DNA of 64,000 nt from Yponomeuta sedellus (Eukaryota; Arthropoda; Insecta; Lepidoptera; Yponomeutidae), in NCBI GenBank assembly GCA_934045075.1, contig OW203750.1, forward strand, positions 7,087,410-7,151,409, given 5' to 3'. The position numbers and the translations under genes are program-made. Under the pieces are notes generated by a model. It was given only the letters and a program-made list of their open reading frames with translations, was not told the DNA's origin and did no database searches. Positions 9,656 to 20,639 of the stretch are shown piece by piece; position 1 is the first letter of the stretch; each line of letters opens with the position of its first letter.

Positions 9656-9974
9656 ATGGAGAGTGATAATCTCTTATGCTAAGATTTGAAAATTAAAAAT
9701 GAGTTTTTATTATCCTCATAATATTCGAAATGAAAAGTGGAGTGTTTAACACGGGTAAAAGAATCAATTCCTACTCGGACTATAGCCACCCTCACTGCGT
9801 TCGGGGCGTCAAAATACCTTGGGAATTGATTCTTTCGACCCTCAGTGAACAATCTACTATTCTTTATCATGTATGTAAACCGTGAATTACATAAGAAATT
9901 TAAAAAATAACATTCTCGTAGCACAATACAATTGGCGACCTCATTACTAATAGTAGATTGTTAACCTGTGCGGT

Positions 9975-10341
9975 AGAAGCGCTCGTTGCCTAAGCGAACC
10001 GGGTGATTGGAATCAATTACTTGGTTAAGCAACAACAGGCGCGGTCAGGTACGGGATGGGTGAGCGTCCCGTGACTACCGCTAGTGCCATTTTTCCGAGC
10101 GCTTCCGTGCTTCGCAAGGCACGTTAAGCCTTTGGTGCCGGCTGTCATATAATGGCAGTCGTTAAGCCATGTCAGAGGCCTTATGGGCGGCTTGATAACT
10201 TCTGACAGTAAGGCCCGCCAGTGTCTTACAATCCTCCACCAACCCGGACTTGGCCCCCATGGTGGAGTATGGCCTAACCTTCCTGCGATGCAGGAATAGA
10301 CCCGTGCCCCAGCAGTGGGGACATTCGAGGGTTGATAACGA
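9975..10341 (+). mobile_element. Full-length 5S-derived SINE with 12-bp duplication
   Basis: Complete copy of about 367 bp from AGAAGCGCTCG to GGGTTGATAACGA, flanked by AACCTGTGCGGT at 9963-9974 and 10342-10353. Internal 5S landmarks: TTAAGCAAC, GGCGCGGTCAG, GGATGGGTGA. CGAGCGCTTC near 10098 pairs with the 5' GAAGCGCTCG. Inserted beside a minus-strand Helitron H2. Confidence 0.92.
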
Positions 10342-10353
10342 AACCTGTGCGGT

Positions 10354-10510
10354 TAGCTGTGCCGCGCGGTGTTACACGCGGTTTATCGATTCACCCATGT
10401 TAATAAGATATTTTCCCGCAGTAAAACAGAGCCTATTTGTTAATACAGGGTGTCAGCTAACTCCATACCAAATTTTATAAAATTTCTCCTACCGTTTATG
10501 TGATTCACCT
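10354..10510 (-). mobile_element. Helitron H2 fragment, minus strand
   Basis: Starts TAGCTGTGCCGCGCGGTGTT, the reverse complement of the H2 3' hairpin. It continues through CCCGCAGTAAAACAGAGCC and TCAGCTAACTCCATACCAAA and then breaks off. Confidence 0.65.
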
Positions 10511-10515
10511 TGATA

Positions 10516-11216
10516 TTCTATAATATAAAAATGAATCGCTGAATGTGTTGGAATGCGCAAATCTCGAGATCAGCTGAACCGATTTCGCTAATTTTAGGGT
10601 TCCGTACCTCAAAAGGAAAAAACGGAACCCTTATAGGATCACTTTGTTGTCCGTCTGTCCGTCCGTCCGTCTGTCAAGACCCTTTTTCTCAGGAACGCGT
10701 GGAGGCATGAAGCTGAAATTTATATCAATTACTCAAGTCTACTGTCCCTTGAAGCTGTGAAAAAATCAAACTTCTAAGCCAACGCAATCAAAAGATACAG
10801 CCGTTTATGCCGCAAATTTTCGACACTTGCAAGGGAATCAAAACCTACAGGGTGCTTCCCGTGAACTCAGAATCTTGAAATTTGGTACGAAGCAACGTCT
10901 TATAGCATAGATAAAGGAAAAATTACGAAAACCATAAATTTTTAGTTACATCACATAATATATATTTTTTTAATAATTTTAAACTTACTAACCATTTCCT
11001 CATAAACGCGTAGAGGTATTAAATTGAAATTCATACCAAATACTCAGGTCTTTAATACAGGTTTGTACGGAACCCTCGGTGCGCGAGTCTGACTCGCACT
11101 TGGCCGGTTTTTTTGTTTATATTCCTTGAAGTACATACGAAGATGGTTGTTATGGAGAGAAAAAAAAATTTAAAGAATCGACTGTTAGGCGGTACGAAGT
11201 TCGCTGGGTCAGCTAG
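10516..11216 (+). mobile_element. Helitron H1 with an inserted GGTTCCGTACC repeat
   Basis: Starts TCTATAATATAAAAATGAAT and ends TCAGCTAG at 11216. It is split at about 10594 by a ~520-bp element that begins TTAGGGTTCCGTACCTCAAA, has CCGTCTGTCCGTCCGTCCGT near 10650, and ends GACTCGCACTTGGCCGG plus a T run near 11115. Partial copies of that insert occur near 53985-54030, 55355-55395 and 57575-57635. Confidence 0.8.
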
Positions 11217-11689
11217 TATTATGTATAGTTTGATGTGATGATGTGAAGAGAGATGTGATGATTACATTACGATTTTTTTTAAGTTGAGCAGCTGTACCAC
11301 TGAAGGTGCGGTTTGTTGGCAACAGGACAATTTACACTTTCTTCCTTAAAACGACTTCAATAAAAACGGCGTGTTACTGTGGACTTCGTATTTGTTTAAG
11401 TCCTCATTTAATATTAAAATACAGTCCCTAGCAGCCAACATTCAAAAGAAAATCGGCATTCGACCTAAACTAAACTAGAAACCCTTTGGGACTGGTCGAA
11501 TTCCCGTTCGGCGTCACAAGAGGCGGCGAATATCGCCTCAAAGCGCCGAGAAAAGAACAGATCATCAGTCAAAACTACCGTACGGCCACAGCACAAATAA
11601 GTACGACAATTCTTTCGAATGGTCAACTCACTTGGGAATTGGGAAGTTGGGAGCAAGCCGTTTTTGCAAGTTTTTAAATTGTTTTTCGA
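11217..11689. other. Unassigned spacer
   Basis: GATGTGATGATGTGA-type simple repeat at 11228-11270, then sequence with 63-codon ORFs on both strands near 11465-11677. No domain, repeat or element recognised. Confidence 0.4.
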
Positions 11690-11772
11690 CGACTGGATGT
11701 GGCTTTAGTCACGGTCAGCTGGCAAGCACGGCGGAACCGAGATTGATGTAGAGGCAAGAATTAATAAGGCTA

Positions 11773-12019
11773 CAGTCTATTTATTCTTACTTGTCAAATT
11801 TAGTAAACAAGATTCTACCCTTAAACTGTGACTTTTTAGTCCAAAATTGCCATATTTCCATAAATGAAGTAACCTGGAACACTCTTTTAGATAACACGCT
11901 GCCAATTTTATAAACATAGTTCATGAATTTGCGAGAAAATGTCTAGTTTAGGCATCTAATCTCAATTTTAAGGTTAGAATCTTGTTTACTAAATTGGACA
12001 AGTAAGAATAAATAGACTG
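11773..12019. mobile_element. MITE-A: 247-bp mariner-like MITE, TA target
   Basis: TA duplications at 11771-11772 and 12020-12021 flank a 247-bp element. Its inverted ends of about 54 bp start CAGTCTATTTATTCTTACTT and run to near TTTAGTAAACAAGATTCTA, with only two or three mismatches. Removing it restores the host LINE frame exactly. CAGT termini and a TA target fit the Tc1/mariner superfamily. Non-coding. Confidence 0.92.
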
Positions 12020-12173
12020 TAGAGCTGTACTTTCACAACTCAAAAACTTTTGGGGATCAGGGCAGCTTTCGCGTTGTTCGAAGATACGAGTCTTCAACTC
12101 CAACGTAAAATCAGTTCTCTTGTACGGTTGCGAGTCCTGGCTCGTGCGCTTAGATATCACACACAGGCTCCAG

Positions 12174-12478
12174 AGTGCTTAGTGCGAGTTTGACAGATCT
12201 AATCGAATAACTTTACTACCGCGTTAATCGAGAATTGAGTAGTGAGTATGAGTAAGTTAACCGTTTGAACTGGCAAAACGCTATCACAGTACAACTCGCA
12301 CTCGCGTTTATTCGTGTTTTGGCTGGTAAACGTGTTCACTTCTCAACGTAAACCATTACAACTCGCACTCAGCAATTTTAATTTCCATACTTGTCTATAG
12401 GTGGGGCTTCCTTGATGCCATAGAAATGTGAGTTTACGTTAACGCGATCGAGTAATTAAAAAACTCGCACTAAGCACT
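12174..12478. mobile_element. MITE-B copy 2 (CAG duplication)
   Basis: 305 bp with perfect 18-bp inverted ends AGTGCTTAGTGCGAGTTT, flanked by CAG (12171-12173 and 12479-12481). Excision of the element plus one CAG restores the LINE codons for LQVF, so the 3-bp duplication is directly demonstrated. Confidence 0.93.
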
Positions 12479-12971
12479 CAGGTATTTAGTAACAAATGTC
12501 TCTGGCAGATACTGGGGATATTCTGGCCACAAAGAATACGGAACCAGGACCTCTGGAAGTGTTCCAATCAGATACCAGTCCACCTTGAAATTTTGTATAG
12601 GAAATGGCGCTGGACAGGGCATACACTACGCCGCGACAAGAGATGGACCGGACAAGCTTTTACGTACCCAATTGGGCAGCCGAAAGAGGGGGCGGCCAAG
12701 GACCACCAGGAAAAGATCAATAGACCAAGAGGCCAAGTCGATCGGCACTAGCTGGCCTGAATTGGAAGCTGCCGCGGACCACCGTCAGAAGTGGAAATCT
12801 GTGGTGGAGGCCCTATGCTCCCCTAGGAGTTAAAGGACCAAAGAAGAAGAAGAGCTGGCGGTTAAATTGCTACGGTGCCTGAAAGCCTCGTCTGCTTGGC
12901 CGGCACGGCGCAGTGCCCCGCCAAGTCGAGCGCGAACCAAACACTGCCGTATCATCCTTTACATACATACA

Positions 12972-13433
12972 TAACATCACGCATGTATCCCAGAGGGGTA
13001 GGCACAGACCAGGGACTGCCACTTGCCACGATCCTGACAGATCACCTTCGCTTCATCAACGTTCATAAGTCGTTGCATGCACGCACGCCGGTTCCGGGTA
13101 CTTTTTATCTTTCCATTTGCTAATACATCCCCTATTTGGTCCCTTACCAGCCCTTCCAATCACATTCGCAATATATATATTTGTTTCGTTAATCTTTCTT
13201 CCTTCATCCTCTTCACATGTCCAAACCAACGCAACATTCCTTTCTCAATTCTAGTCACTACATCCTCTTTCAGTCCACAACGTTCACTAATCAGACTATT
13301 GCGTATCCTGTCATTCAAAGTAACACCATCCATCCATCCTTTACTGGAACCATTTCGCCGCATTGTCAGGCCCCTATTTGTGAACCTCTGGATAAGACCA
13401 GAACGCAGAATTTTCGTCATTCAGTAACCTATA
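12972..13433 (-). pseudogene. LINE C-terminus, RRACMQRL family, minus strand
   Basis: Minus-strand frames give LIQRFTNRGLTMRRNG, then GMLRWFGHVKRMKEERLTKQ, and after a frameshift DQIGDVLANGKIKSTRNRRA and CMQRLMNVDEAKVICQD, ending near YPSGIHA at 12977. The RWFGHV and RLTKQ blocks are typical of the C-terminal tail of RTE-like LINE polyproteins. The 3' end runs into CATACATACATA at 12961, the family's tetranucleotide tail. At least one frameshift; RT domain missing. Confidence 0.85.
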
Positions 13434-13451
13434 ATCACATACATACGCACG

Positions 13452-15535
13452 AATTGACTAGTCTTTCCCGTGGGCTAGGCTGACTAAGCTGTCAGGATGG
13501 TATAGGTGCTGGGCAAGCCTACACCATCTATAAAACCATGTCCCAGGCACTACAGCGTCGGAGTGCTCCCTTCACCCATCTAGTGTGAGTGAAGATGCCA
13601 CTGGACGCTGTATAGATCATCACGGGTTTATGCCACCATGCTCTCCGAATGAAATATACAAAATTATTCTATCTCTAAAAAATAGTCATAGTACTGGGTA
13701 TGACGATATTTCAACAAGGGTGGTTAAGTATGTAGCGGAATACATTAGTTACCACTTGAGCTATATCACTAATCTCTGTATAAAAAAAGGAATGTTCCCA
13801 GATCAGTAAAAAATTGCTGTTATCGTACCTTTATTTAAAAAAGATGACAGAGTATGCAAGGAGAACTATCGCCCTATTGCCTTGATTCCTGTTTTTTCCA
13901 AAATAATTGAAAAATTTATCTCTACACACATCAGGGAATACTTTGAAATAAAGAATTTACTAGTAAGGGAACAAAAAGGATTTCGTAAGAACAAAAATAT
14001 AAATATGGCAGTATATGATGTTCTTAACGTTATCATTGATAGTGTAGATAAAAGAATGCCCGTATGCTCGTTGTACACTGACCTTACTCAGGCTTTCGAC
14101 TATGTAGAGCACGATACTTTGCCACGTAAATTAGAGCTCTACGGTCTAAGAGGTAACATATTGAATTTGATCGAGTCATACCTAAAAAATCGTGAACAGT
14201 TCACAGTTATCACAAAAACTAATTCCAATACAAAACTGGAAGAGAAATACCTATCAAAAGTAGAGACTGCGAGTCATGGAGTGCCACAAGGAAGCGTAAT
14301 GGGGCCGTTACTTTTCATCGTTTACATAAATGACCTCCCAATTCATGTAGAGCACCCTATGTCACTTTTTGCTGATGACAGCACCATAACTGTACAGTGT
14401 AAAGATATATTAACATACGAACATGACATAAATAAAGCGCTTAAATCTATGATACAATGGTTAGACAACAATAATTTAAAAATAAATCTTGGCATGACTT
14501 ATATAATTCAGTATAGTCAAAGGATTTCACCAATATCAGACCTTGAAATAAAATACCAAGACAAACCTTTACACAACATAGAGTCAACTAAGTTTCTTGG
14601 GTTAATAATTGACAATAAATTATCTTGGAAATCACACATAGAAAAAACATGTAAAAGGCTTTGCAAATCGGCATTCTTACTCTACAAACTTTCATCAATA
14701 GTTAACTTAAATACTTTATTGACAGCATATTACAGTCTTGTGGAATCTGTCTTAAGATATGGCGTTATATTCTGGGGCAATGGTACTGACCGTGAACAAG
14801 TCCTCATAGCACAGAAAAAATGTATTCGAGCAATGTTTAGATTGAAACCCACTGAATCATGTCAACCCTACTTTAAGAAACATGATATACTTAAATTTCC
14901 ATCTCTCTATGTATTAGAAGTACTAATTTTCGTCAGAAAAAATCCTGCTCTGTTTCCACGCATCTCAGAAGTAAATGGTATGCGCCTCCGTAGAGACCCT
15001 ACCCGCATCAGTACAAGAATATCCAATACTGCTTTCATGCGGAAAAGTATTTTATGCATGGGTCCTAAAATATATAATAACCTGCCAAAGAGCATTAGGG
15101 AATTGGATAACGATAATGTGTTTAAAAGAGAGGTTAAAACTATACTAATTTGACATTCCATTAATCCCAATCAATTAGATAATGTTATCTAAAACAATTC
15201 AATATAATAAAGGGTATTACAATATAACAATTGTTTAAATAAATTTATTATACTATAACATTTCAATTCAGCGGTTATGCTAATCGTTTCATACATTTTA
15301 TTATTTTATTTTAATATTTTAATACAATTATAAACTCTTAAAAACCGAAATACTGTAAATATTCGTTAGTTTAAGATGTTAATTTAATATTTGTACGCCT
15401 TTACAGCAAAATATGCTGAAGCTTTATTCATTATAAGAACTTTTATGTACACGCATGTTTCACAAATAAATGAATTAGATTTGATTTGATTCATTAAGTA
15501 GATGCAAAAAGGCCAATATTATTATTAAAAGTCCA
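13452..15535 (+). mobile_element. SINE S-A, 5'-truncated and split by a LINE
   Basis: 13452-13621 matches the second half of SINE S-A (TCAGGATGGTATAGGTGCTG, CACTACAGCGTCGGAG, GACGCTGTATAGATCATC). The missing end, TCATTAAGTAGATGCAAAAA GGCC followed by ATT repeats, is at 15491-15530. The complete copy at 6270-6670 shows these were contiguous. No target duplication is evident at the LINE junctions. Confidence 0.85.
13622..15490 (+). pseudogene. 5'-truncated jockey/CR1-like LINE with near-intact reverse transcriptase
   Basis: A reverse transcriptase frame runs from 13622 to 15153, broken once by an in-frame TAA at 13807-13809 (PDQ*KIAVIVP). The 423-codon ORF after the break (13882-15153) has YTDLTQAFD (about residues 65-73), HGVPQGSVMGP (132-142), the LFADDS catalytic box (162-167) and KFLGLIIDNKLSW, so all three catalytic aspartates are present. 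The N-terminal endonuclease and ORF1 are missing. About 335 bp of AT-rich 3' UTR follow, with AATAAA near 15466 and a TTGATTTGATT end. Immobile because truncated. This is the least decayed coding sequence in the window. Confidence 0.92.
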
Positions 15536-15850
15536 AAATTTCAAGTCTGTATGTCATTTAGTTCCGAAGTTAAGCGAAAGCAAAGTTTCGCTTTTATTAC
15601 ACTCACTCATGGAGTCATGATCATCAAAATATAACTAGTACTTCCTGTATACATTAGTGCTTGCATACGAAAAGTTTTTTTTTTATATGTAGCCTATAAA
15701 CGTGCAGTTTACAGGCCCAGAGAGTTTGGGCTTAATTACCACGCGTGTTGGAAACTTCAAGCGCCAAGGTATTTGAACACCGCCGGCAATCGAGATTTCC
15801 TCGCGACGTTTTCCTTCACAGTTAGCGTAATAGGGATCTCGGTAGAAAAA
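15536..15850 (+). mobile_element. SINE body fragment in spacer
   Basis: 15536-15685 is unassigned spacer. 15690-15830 matches a SINE body also at 24370, 37880, 41945 and 43810: TAGCCTATAA, GTTTGGGCTTAATTACCACG, GCCGGCAATCGAGATTTCCT (in place of the usual TTTCAAGCGC part) and CGCGACGTTTTCCTTCACAG. Confidence 0.55.
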
Positions 15851-16094
15851 AAGCGTATCGCCAAAACTTATCAGTGCGCAAACGCATATTAATCTCTATA
15901 ATTAACTGTTTGAAACAGAAGCTAATTTGAATACGAATGGTAAACCTACTTCGTTAACAAGTGAGTGTATTATCTTTTTGAAAGTTCAATGTATCTGAGT
16001 ATCGAACAATTCTTTGAGCCAATGCCGCGCTGGTCTTGATCAGATGAGAGATCTGTGTAATATGTCCATGAATATTTATTTATTTGTTTTCTAA
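15851..16094. other. Unassigned spacer with SINE S-B tail remnant
   Basis: Nothing recognisable except GATCTGTGTAATATGTCCAT at about 16044-16075, the 3' end of SINE S-B, suggesting a very 5'-truncated copy. Confidence 0.45.
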
Positions 16095-16608
16095 GACGGA
16101 GTTTACACGTTTAGTCTGGCGTCAGTTCAGTCCGTGACCTTCACTAAGCTCGGATTGATGACAGACTGATGAAGCACCAAAATATTCGACTATCCGTCAT
16201 CAGTCTGGTCCATCAGTCCACTGAATAGACAATCAGTCTGCCGTCAGTCTAACCAGACTGATGGAATGAGCGCTTTTCAGAGGGAGTTAAAAAAATAAAG
16301 TTGTACCACTTTTAATCAATAGATGGCACTAGCGGTTGCCCTATCTGAATAAAGGAGGCTAACTGACCAGAAACTGAAGAAACGTTTCTGCATAGCTGAT
16401 AGTATGCAGCAAGGTATCATTGGTTACTGGTCTTCTTTCTACTCTATAATTCTGTCACTCCTATGTACTCTGTGTCAATAACCTCCGTTCTCAGAGTTAG
16501 GCACGGCGCCATCCAGTAGCTTTTGGGAAACCCAACTGACAGCTGTCAAAAAAGCCGAGCTGAAAAGCCCTCATTGACTGACGCCAGACTGAATATGTAA
16601 ACTCCGTC
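16095..16608. mobile_element. PIF/Harbinger-like MITE, copy 2, with nested MITE
   Basis: Ends GACGGAGTTTACACG / TGTAAACTCCGTC lie between perfect TAA duplications (16092-16094 and 16609-16611). Outer parts match copy 1 (2305-2500). A 305-bp element occupies 16268-16572. Confidence 0.88.
16268..16572. mobile_element. 305-bp MITE nested in the Harbinger-like MITE
   Basis: Ends GAGCGCTTTTCAG / CTGAAAAGCCCTC form a 13-bp inverted repeat with one mismatch. Copy 1 of the host MITE gives the empty site GGAATTGAC; here it reads GGAAT-element-ATTGAC, a 2-bp AT duplication. The interior has no ORF. Superfamily uncertain. Confidence 0.8.
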
Positions 16609-16611
16609 TAA

Positions 16612-16855
16612 TTATATTCTTTTTAATGCACTAACCCGTGCTAAGGACAATTTTAAAAACCTATTTAGAGGCTAAAAATTCCACCCATGCCGGTATTCGA
16701 ACCCGCGACCTCTGGCTATCCGTGCCAGCGCTCTTCCAACTATGAGTCGCCCATTGGCTCAGTTGGAAGAGTGCTGGCGCGGATAGCCAGAGGTCGCGGG
16801 TCCGAATCCTGGCATAGGTGGAATTTTTAGCCTCTTAATAGGATTTTAAAACTCC
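16612..16855. repeat. Head-to-head SINE S-C pair forming a foldback
   Basis: A minus-strand S-C copy (about 16615-16740) meets a plus-strand copy (about 16755-16850) across a short centre containing GAGTCGCCCATTGGCTCAG. Both hold the tRNA-like head (B box GGGTTCGAATNCCGGCAT) and the TTTTTAGCCTC body. The arms would pair for about 75 bp with few mismatches. Confidence 0.8.
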
Positions 16856-17420
16856 GTCTAAGTCATGTATATTTGTGAAGTTACAGCAGCGATAACACTC
16901 GCCAACTGTGAAGGAAAACCTCGTGAGGAAAGCCTAGTGTCTGAAGTGTTAACACACCTCAGCGATTGCTGCGTAAAATGGCCCAACTGTGAGGCTTAAG
17001 TGCGGAAATCTCGGGTATACTCGTAACTAACAAACTAACTGACGAACACTGCAATTTACGGTATGAGTTTATAGTAATGTCTCTGTAATTAACTTGGTAC
17101 GAGTAAATTATCTATTAAGTACTTAAATGTTATCTGCGGAGGGCGCTACGTCATAGAACCACGGACACTTTAAACATGTTTTAATTTTTAACCGACTTCA
17201 CAAAAGGAGGAGGTTCTCAATTCGTCGGGATGTTTCATTTTATTTATTTGCGACACAAAACGCGAGGCATGAATACAAAGAATAAAATAATACACTAAAT
17301 ATTCACATGTCTAGCAGTTAGTGCTACTAATATAATTGTCAATTTTGTGTTAAATTTAAGTTAAATTAATGATTATTAATCCACATGCATATTACATAAT
17401 TTATTTGGTAATAAATAATA
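16856..17420. other. SINE body fragment then AT-rich spacer
   Basis: 16858-17010 is a SINE body fragment (TGTGAAGTTACAGCAGCGAT, AAACCTCGTGAGGAAA). The remainder is AT-rich and unassigned. Confidence 0.45.
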
Positions 17421-17424
17421 ACAT

Positions 17425-17535
17425 TAAAACTTCGCTGGAGCTACCCTCCCTAGCCATGAACAGAGATAAATGGAAAGCCCTTGTGTCAGCCTGACTCCAC
17501 GTAGGAGAATAGGGATCAAAGAAGAAGAAATAATT
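17425..17535 (+). pseudogene. LINE 3' end related to the 11690-12860 family
   Basis: Contains codons for NRDKWKALVSA and then ATCAAAGAAGAAGAAAT. This parallels the KWKSVVEALCS and AAGAAGAAGA end at 12790-12850. Short, 5'-truncated remnant. Confidence 0.5.
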
Positions 17536-17639
17536 TTTAGTTATTTTTTGTAAATGTAAAAATGTATGTAAACGTAATGTAATTTTAGTTTTATATACTT
17601 ATTCATTGATACTTTAATTGCATTAAATTTTTAGAGATA

Positions 17640-17942
17640 AAATCGTATCATCATCAACCCATTATGTCTCCAACGAGGGGCACGGGTCTAAGACAGTGGC
17701 GGGACTTACGGCCAGAAGTTATCAAGCCGCCCATGAGGCCTGGCATGGCTTAACGACTGCTATTACATGACAGCCGGCACTAACGGCTTTACGTGCCTTG
17801 CGAAGAACGGATGCGCTCCGAAAAATGCCACTAGCGGTAGTCACAGGACGGTCACCCATCCAGCACCTTACCGCGCCTGTTGTTGCTTAACTCAAGTGAT
17901 TGATTCCAATCACTCGGTTCGCCTAGGCCGCGAGCGCTTCGT
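17640..17942 (-). mobile_element. 5S-derived SINE, minus strand, internally deleted
   Basis: Both ends are recognisable (CATCAACCCATTATGTC at the left, CGAGCGCTTC at 17942), but about 70 bp between ACGGGTCT and AAGACAGTGG are deleted. AAAATCGTAT occurs on both sides (about 17639 and 17950), a possible target duplication. Confidence 0.8.
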
Positions 17943-18590
17943 ATAATCGTAAAATCGTATAATGCGATATAATATATTATTATGTTTCCGATACCTCGAA
18001 GAAACTCGGACCGATTTGGAAAAATCTCCTTTTGTTTAAAACAGTTTAAAAGTCTTTAAAAGGGACACCCATAGTCATCAAGTCAGGATCTGACACAATT
18101 TGGCGGAGTCGTAGTAATATTAAAAAAATCGTATTATTTTTTTTATACAAATAAGAACCGATTTCAAACGCTACAGCACTAAAAACAGAGAGACAATTTA
18201 AACGAATCTTATCTTTAAATTAGCCTTATTTTTGTTAAAATACCTATATTTTTCAGTCAGTATTCAAATGTCTATTTAATTTTATAACTTGGCACCAGCT
18301 ACAGACTATATTTGTTCAATACCTACATTGAATTTAAAGATAATATTCGTTGAAATAATTTCTTTGTTTTTAGTGCTCTAGTGTTTTGAAGTCGGTTTTT
18401 AATTTTATAAAAAAAAAAATATATGTACCCACCTACTTAAAGTGGTGGTTGTGGAACGAGGTAGGATTATTGTTTTGCAATTGACTTTCAATGCAAAGAG
18501 GCTGGCAACATTTTACTGCACTACGGAAAAAAAGCGCGGCAATTGTTTTTTTTTATTTTACAATTTTACTACATTTATTTTTATTAATAA
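17943..18590. other. AT-rich spacer
   Basis: Unassigned, with several A/T runs. No ORF of interest, inverted repeat or known repeat recognised. Confidence 0.5.
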
Positions 18591-18597
18591 TCAGGCT

Positions 18598-18716
18598 TTC
18601 GTGCATGCAACGACTAATTAAAGCGAAAGAGATCGTGTCAGAATCGTGGCAACTTGTCCGCTTTCTTTCTTCCGCGATCTTTGCCTACCCCTCTAGCGTA
18701 CAGGCGTGAGTCTACA
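18598..18716 (+). pseudogene. LINE 3' end, RRACMQRL family (fragment)
   Basis: GTGCATGCAACGACTAATTA, AAGCGAAAGAGATCGTGTCA, GTGGCAACTTG and GCCTACCCCTCTAGCGTACA parallel the codons for CMQRL ... KWQSL ... AYPSGI. Confidence 0.6.
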
Positions 18717-18762
18717 CAGAACAGCGGCTCTTACAACCAAAAGCGGAGCCCTCGATATTAAC

Positions 18763-18962
18763 CCTTGGATCCCCATTGCTGGGGCACGTGTATCTTCCTG
18801 CATCAAAGGAACGTTAGGCCATCCACGGGGGCAAAGTCCGGGTTGGTGGAGGATCGTAAGACAGCGGCGGGCCTTACCGTCAGAAGTTATCAAGCCGCCC
18901 GTAAGGCCTCTGACATGGCTTAACGACTGCCATTACGCGACAGCCGGCACCAGCGGACTTAA
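18763..18962 (-). mobile_element. 5S-derived SINE, 3' half only
   Basis: Minus-strand 3' half from the CCCATTGCTGGGGCAC end to the GCCGGCACCAGCGG junction. The 5S-like half is absent. Confidence 0.75.
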
Positions 18963-19292
18963 AAGCGGACCCCTGCAGGCAGACTAAGCGATGACTCGCC
19001 GCCTTGTCTGCCCCGGGCAGAGCTCAAGTTGACGTGCCCCGCCTCAGGGCATTCAAACGTCCGTCGCGATATCCTGGGCTGAATGCCTTATAACTCGTTC
19101 GCGCACAATGGAAAATGCTGCATTAAAAGGCTCTCGGGACCTTGCTAAGGCGTACGAAGGTGAGTGGCCGATTGCTAATATGCTGAGCCTAAATGAACTC
19201 TGTAATAAACTCGATCCCTTTACACTTAATACTACCTTTTTATTTCTGCTTTACTTGTAGAACGTTTTAGCTTTAACTCTCGTATTAATTTT
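18963..19292. other. Unassigned GC-richer spacer
   Basis: 18963-19160 is GC-rich and single-copy-looking. No ORF or domain is supported; the remainder is AT-rich. Confidence 0.4.
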
Positions 19293-19477
19293 TCTATAAT
19301 ATAAAAATGAATCCCTGAATGTATTGGTAAAAGCCAATCTCGAGAATAGCTGAACAGATTTCGCTAATTCTTTTTTTAGAATATTCCTTGACGTACGAGG
19401 ATAGTTCAAGGAGAGAAAAATAAAAAAAAAATTAAGAATAGACTGTTAGGCGGTACGAAATTCGCTGGGTCAGCTAG
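19293..19477 (+). mobile_element. Helitron H1, first of a head-to-tail pair
   Basis: TCTATAATATAAAAATGAAT to GGGTCAGCTAG, 185 bp. Confidence 0.85.
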
Positions 19478-19664
19478 TCTATAATATAAAAATGAATCGC
19501 TAAATGTGTTGGTAAGCGCAAATCTCGAGAGCAGCTGAACCGATTTCGCTAAGTCTTTTTTTAGCATATTCCTTAAAGTACGAGGATGGTTCTTACGGAG
19601 AGAAAGATAAAAAAAAAGAAAAGAATCGACTGTTAAGCGGCACGATGTTCGCTGGGTCAGCTAG
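19478..19664 (+). mobile_element. Helitron H1, second of a head-to-tail pair
   Basis: Begins TCTATAATAT immediately after the CTAG of the preceding copy and ends GTCAGCTAG, 187 bp. The two copies differ at many positions, so this is more likely insertion next to a pre-existing end than a recent duplication. Confidence 0.85.
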
Positions 19665-19839
19665 TAGAGTAATAAAAACTAAAAACCAAAGTTTTATTTA
19701 CTCGTATAAATATAAAAAACTACAATAATGATCAACTTAATAACTAGGAGAAGAAAAACATATTTAAGGCCGTACATAGAAGTACATAATTATACAGGAA
19801 AAAGGTATACAATATATTCTTCATGCAATCCACTCCATC

Positions 19840-20000
19840 CAAAGGTTGTCTGGAAGAGATCGCTCTTAGCGATAAGACTGCCAATTGTAAAACATTACTT
19901 AGATTTAAGAAATCATTGTTGTACTCTTTTCTTTGGTTGTGTAATAGAGTGTTCTTTATCTATCTATCTATCTATCTATATCTATATCTATCTTTCTTTA
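19840..20000 (+). mobile_element. LINE 3' tail ending in a TATC microsatellite
   Basis: GGTTGTCTGGAAGAGATCGC, ATAAGACTGCCAATTGTA, and GTGTAATAGAGTGTTC followed by CTATCTATCTATCTATCTAT. Same family as 6078-6205 and 42090-42275; a second partial tail is at 20268-20330. The repeat tail is the element's own 3' end. Confidence 0.65.
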
Positions 20001-20364
20001 CTAAGCTATTTAATCTTTTAGATTACATTCTCTCTGTGTCACCAATGTTGACTTAGGATGAGAATTTTAATCGTTACCCCAGCCACCTGATTTTGTCTCT
20101 TTGCTACCGATTTGTCCCCAAAAACGGTAGCTGTCGAGTTTTTTCCCCAAAATCGGGGTTTGCTGCAGACGCAGGGACTTTAGTGACGTCATTGACATCG
20201 AAAGTATCGACTCGATGTTTTAAAATGTACATAACTTAATTAAAGAACAAAAAAAACTCTTAGGTTAAGAAATATCTGTGTAATTTCCATTTTTATGTAC
20301 AATAAAGTGTTCTCTATCTATCTATCTGAAGTAACTTCCAGTTATTGTAATTTATAACTAAATA
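20001..20364. other. Unassigned spacer
   Basis: Contains short inverted stretches around CCCCAAAAACGGTAGC and CCCCAAAATCGGGG, and a partial LINE tail at 20268-20330. No coding signal. Confidence 0.4.
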
Positions 20365-20575
20365 AGCTGTGCCCCGCGGTGTTACCCGCGGTTTATCAAT
20401 TTTCCCATGTTAATAAGACATTTTCCCGCAGTAAAATGTAGCCTATGTTTTAATCCAGTTTTTCAACTAACTCCATACCAAATGTTATTAAAATCGCTTA
20501 AACAGTTTAGACATGAAGAAGTTTCGCACATACACACTCACAAACTTTCGCCTTTCTAATATTAGTGTGAACTGT
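20365..20575 (-). mobile_element. Helitron H2, minus strand
   Basis: GCTGTGCCCCGCGGTGTTAC at the left through CCCGCAGTAAAATGTAGCC and AACTCCATACCAAATG to CACAAACTTTCGCC and TAATATTAGTGTGA. The CTAG end is not intact. A GATGTGATGTGATG simple repeat follows. Confidence 0.65.
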
Positions 20576-20639
20576 GAAAATGTGATGTGATGTGATGCGA
20601 TGTGATGGATGTGATGCGATAGTTATTGATTCTAAAAAA

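Larger units (their letters stand above)
9070..9850 (-). repeat. U1 repeat, copy 1, with two internal insertions
   Basis: Corresponds in reverse orientation to 21340-21840 (shared GGGAAGCAGCA, TGGCCGCAGCATTTT, AAAAAGTCGACATAAATTGGC, GGGAATTGATTC). Compared with copy 2 it is interrupted at 9123-9177 by a 55-bp SINE tail and at about 9545-9655 by a LINE tail. One end carries an inverted motif GAATCAATTCC ... GGAATTGATTC. No protein recognised; the element class is unknown. Confidence 0.6.
11690..12860 (+). pseudogene. LINE C-terminal region interrupted by two MITEs
   Basis: When the two MITEs and one copy of each target duplication are mentally removed, one frame reads on from KHGGTEIDVEARINKA through RAVLSQLKNFWGSGQL, SVLLYGCESWL, RLQVFSNKCLWQIL and YRKWRWTGHTLRR. 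This is the C-terminal domain of an endonuclease/RT LINE of the kind ending in RKRGRPRTT. A frameshift lies between about 12640 and 12685, after which RKRGRPRTTRKRS ... EALCSPRS continues to a stop at 12831-12833 and an AAGAAGAAGA tail. The upstream RT domain is absent. Confidence 0.85.
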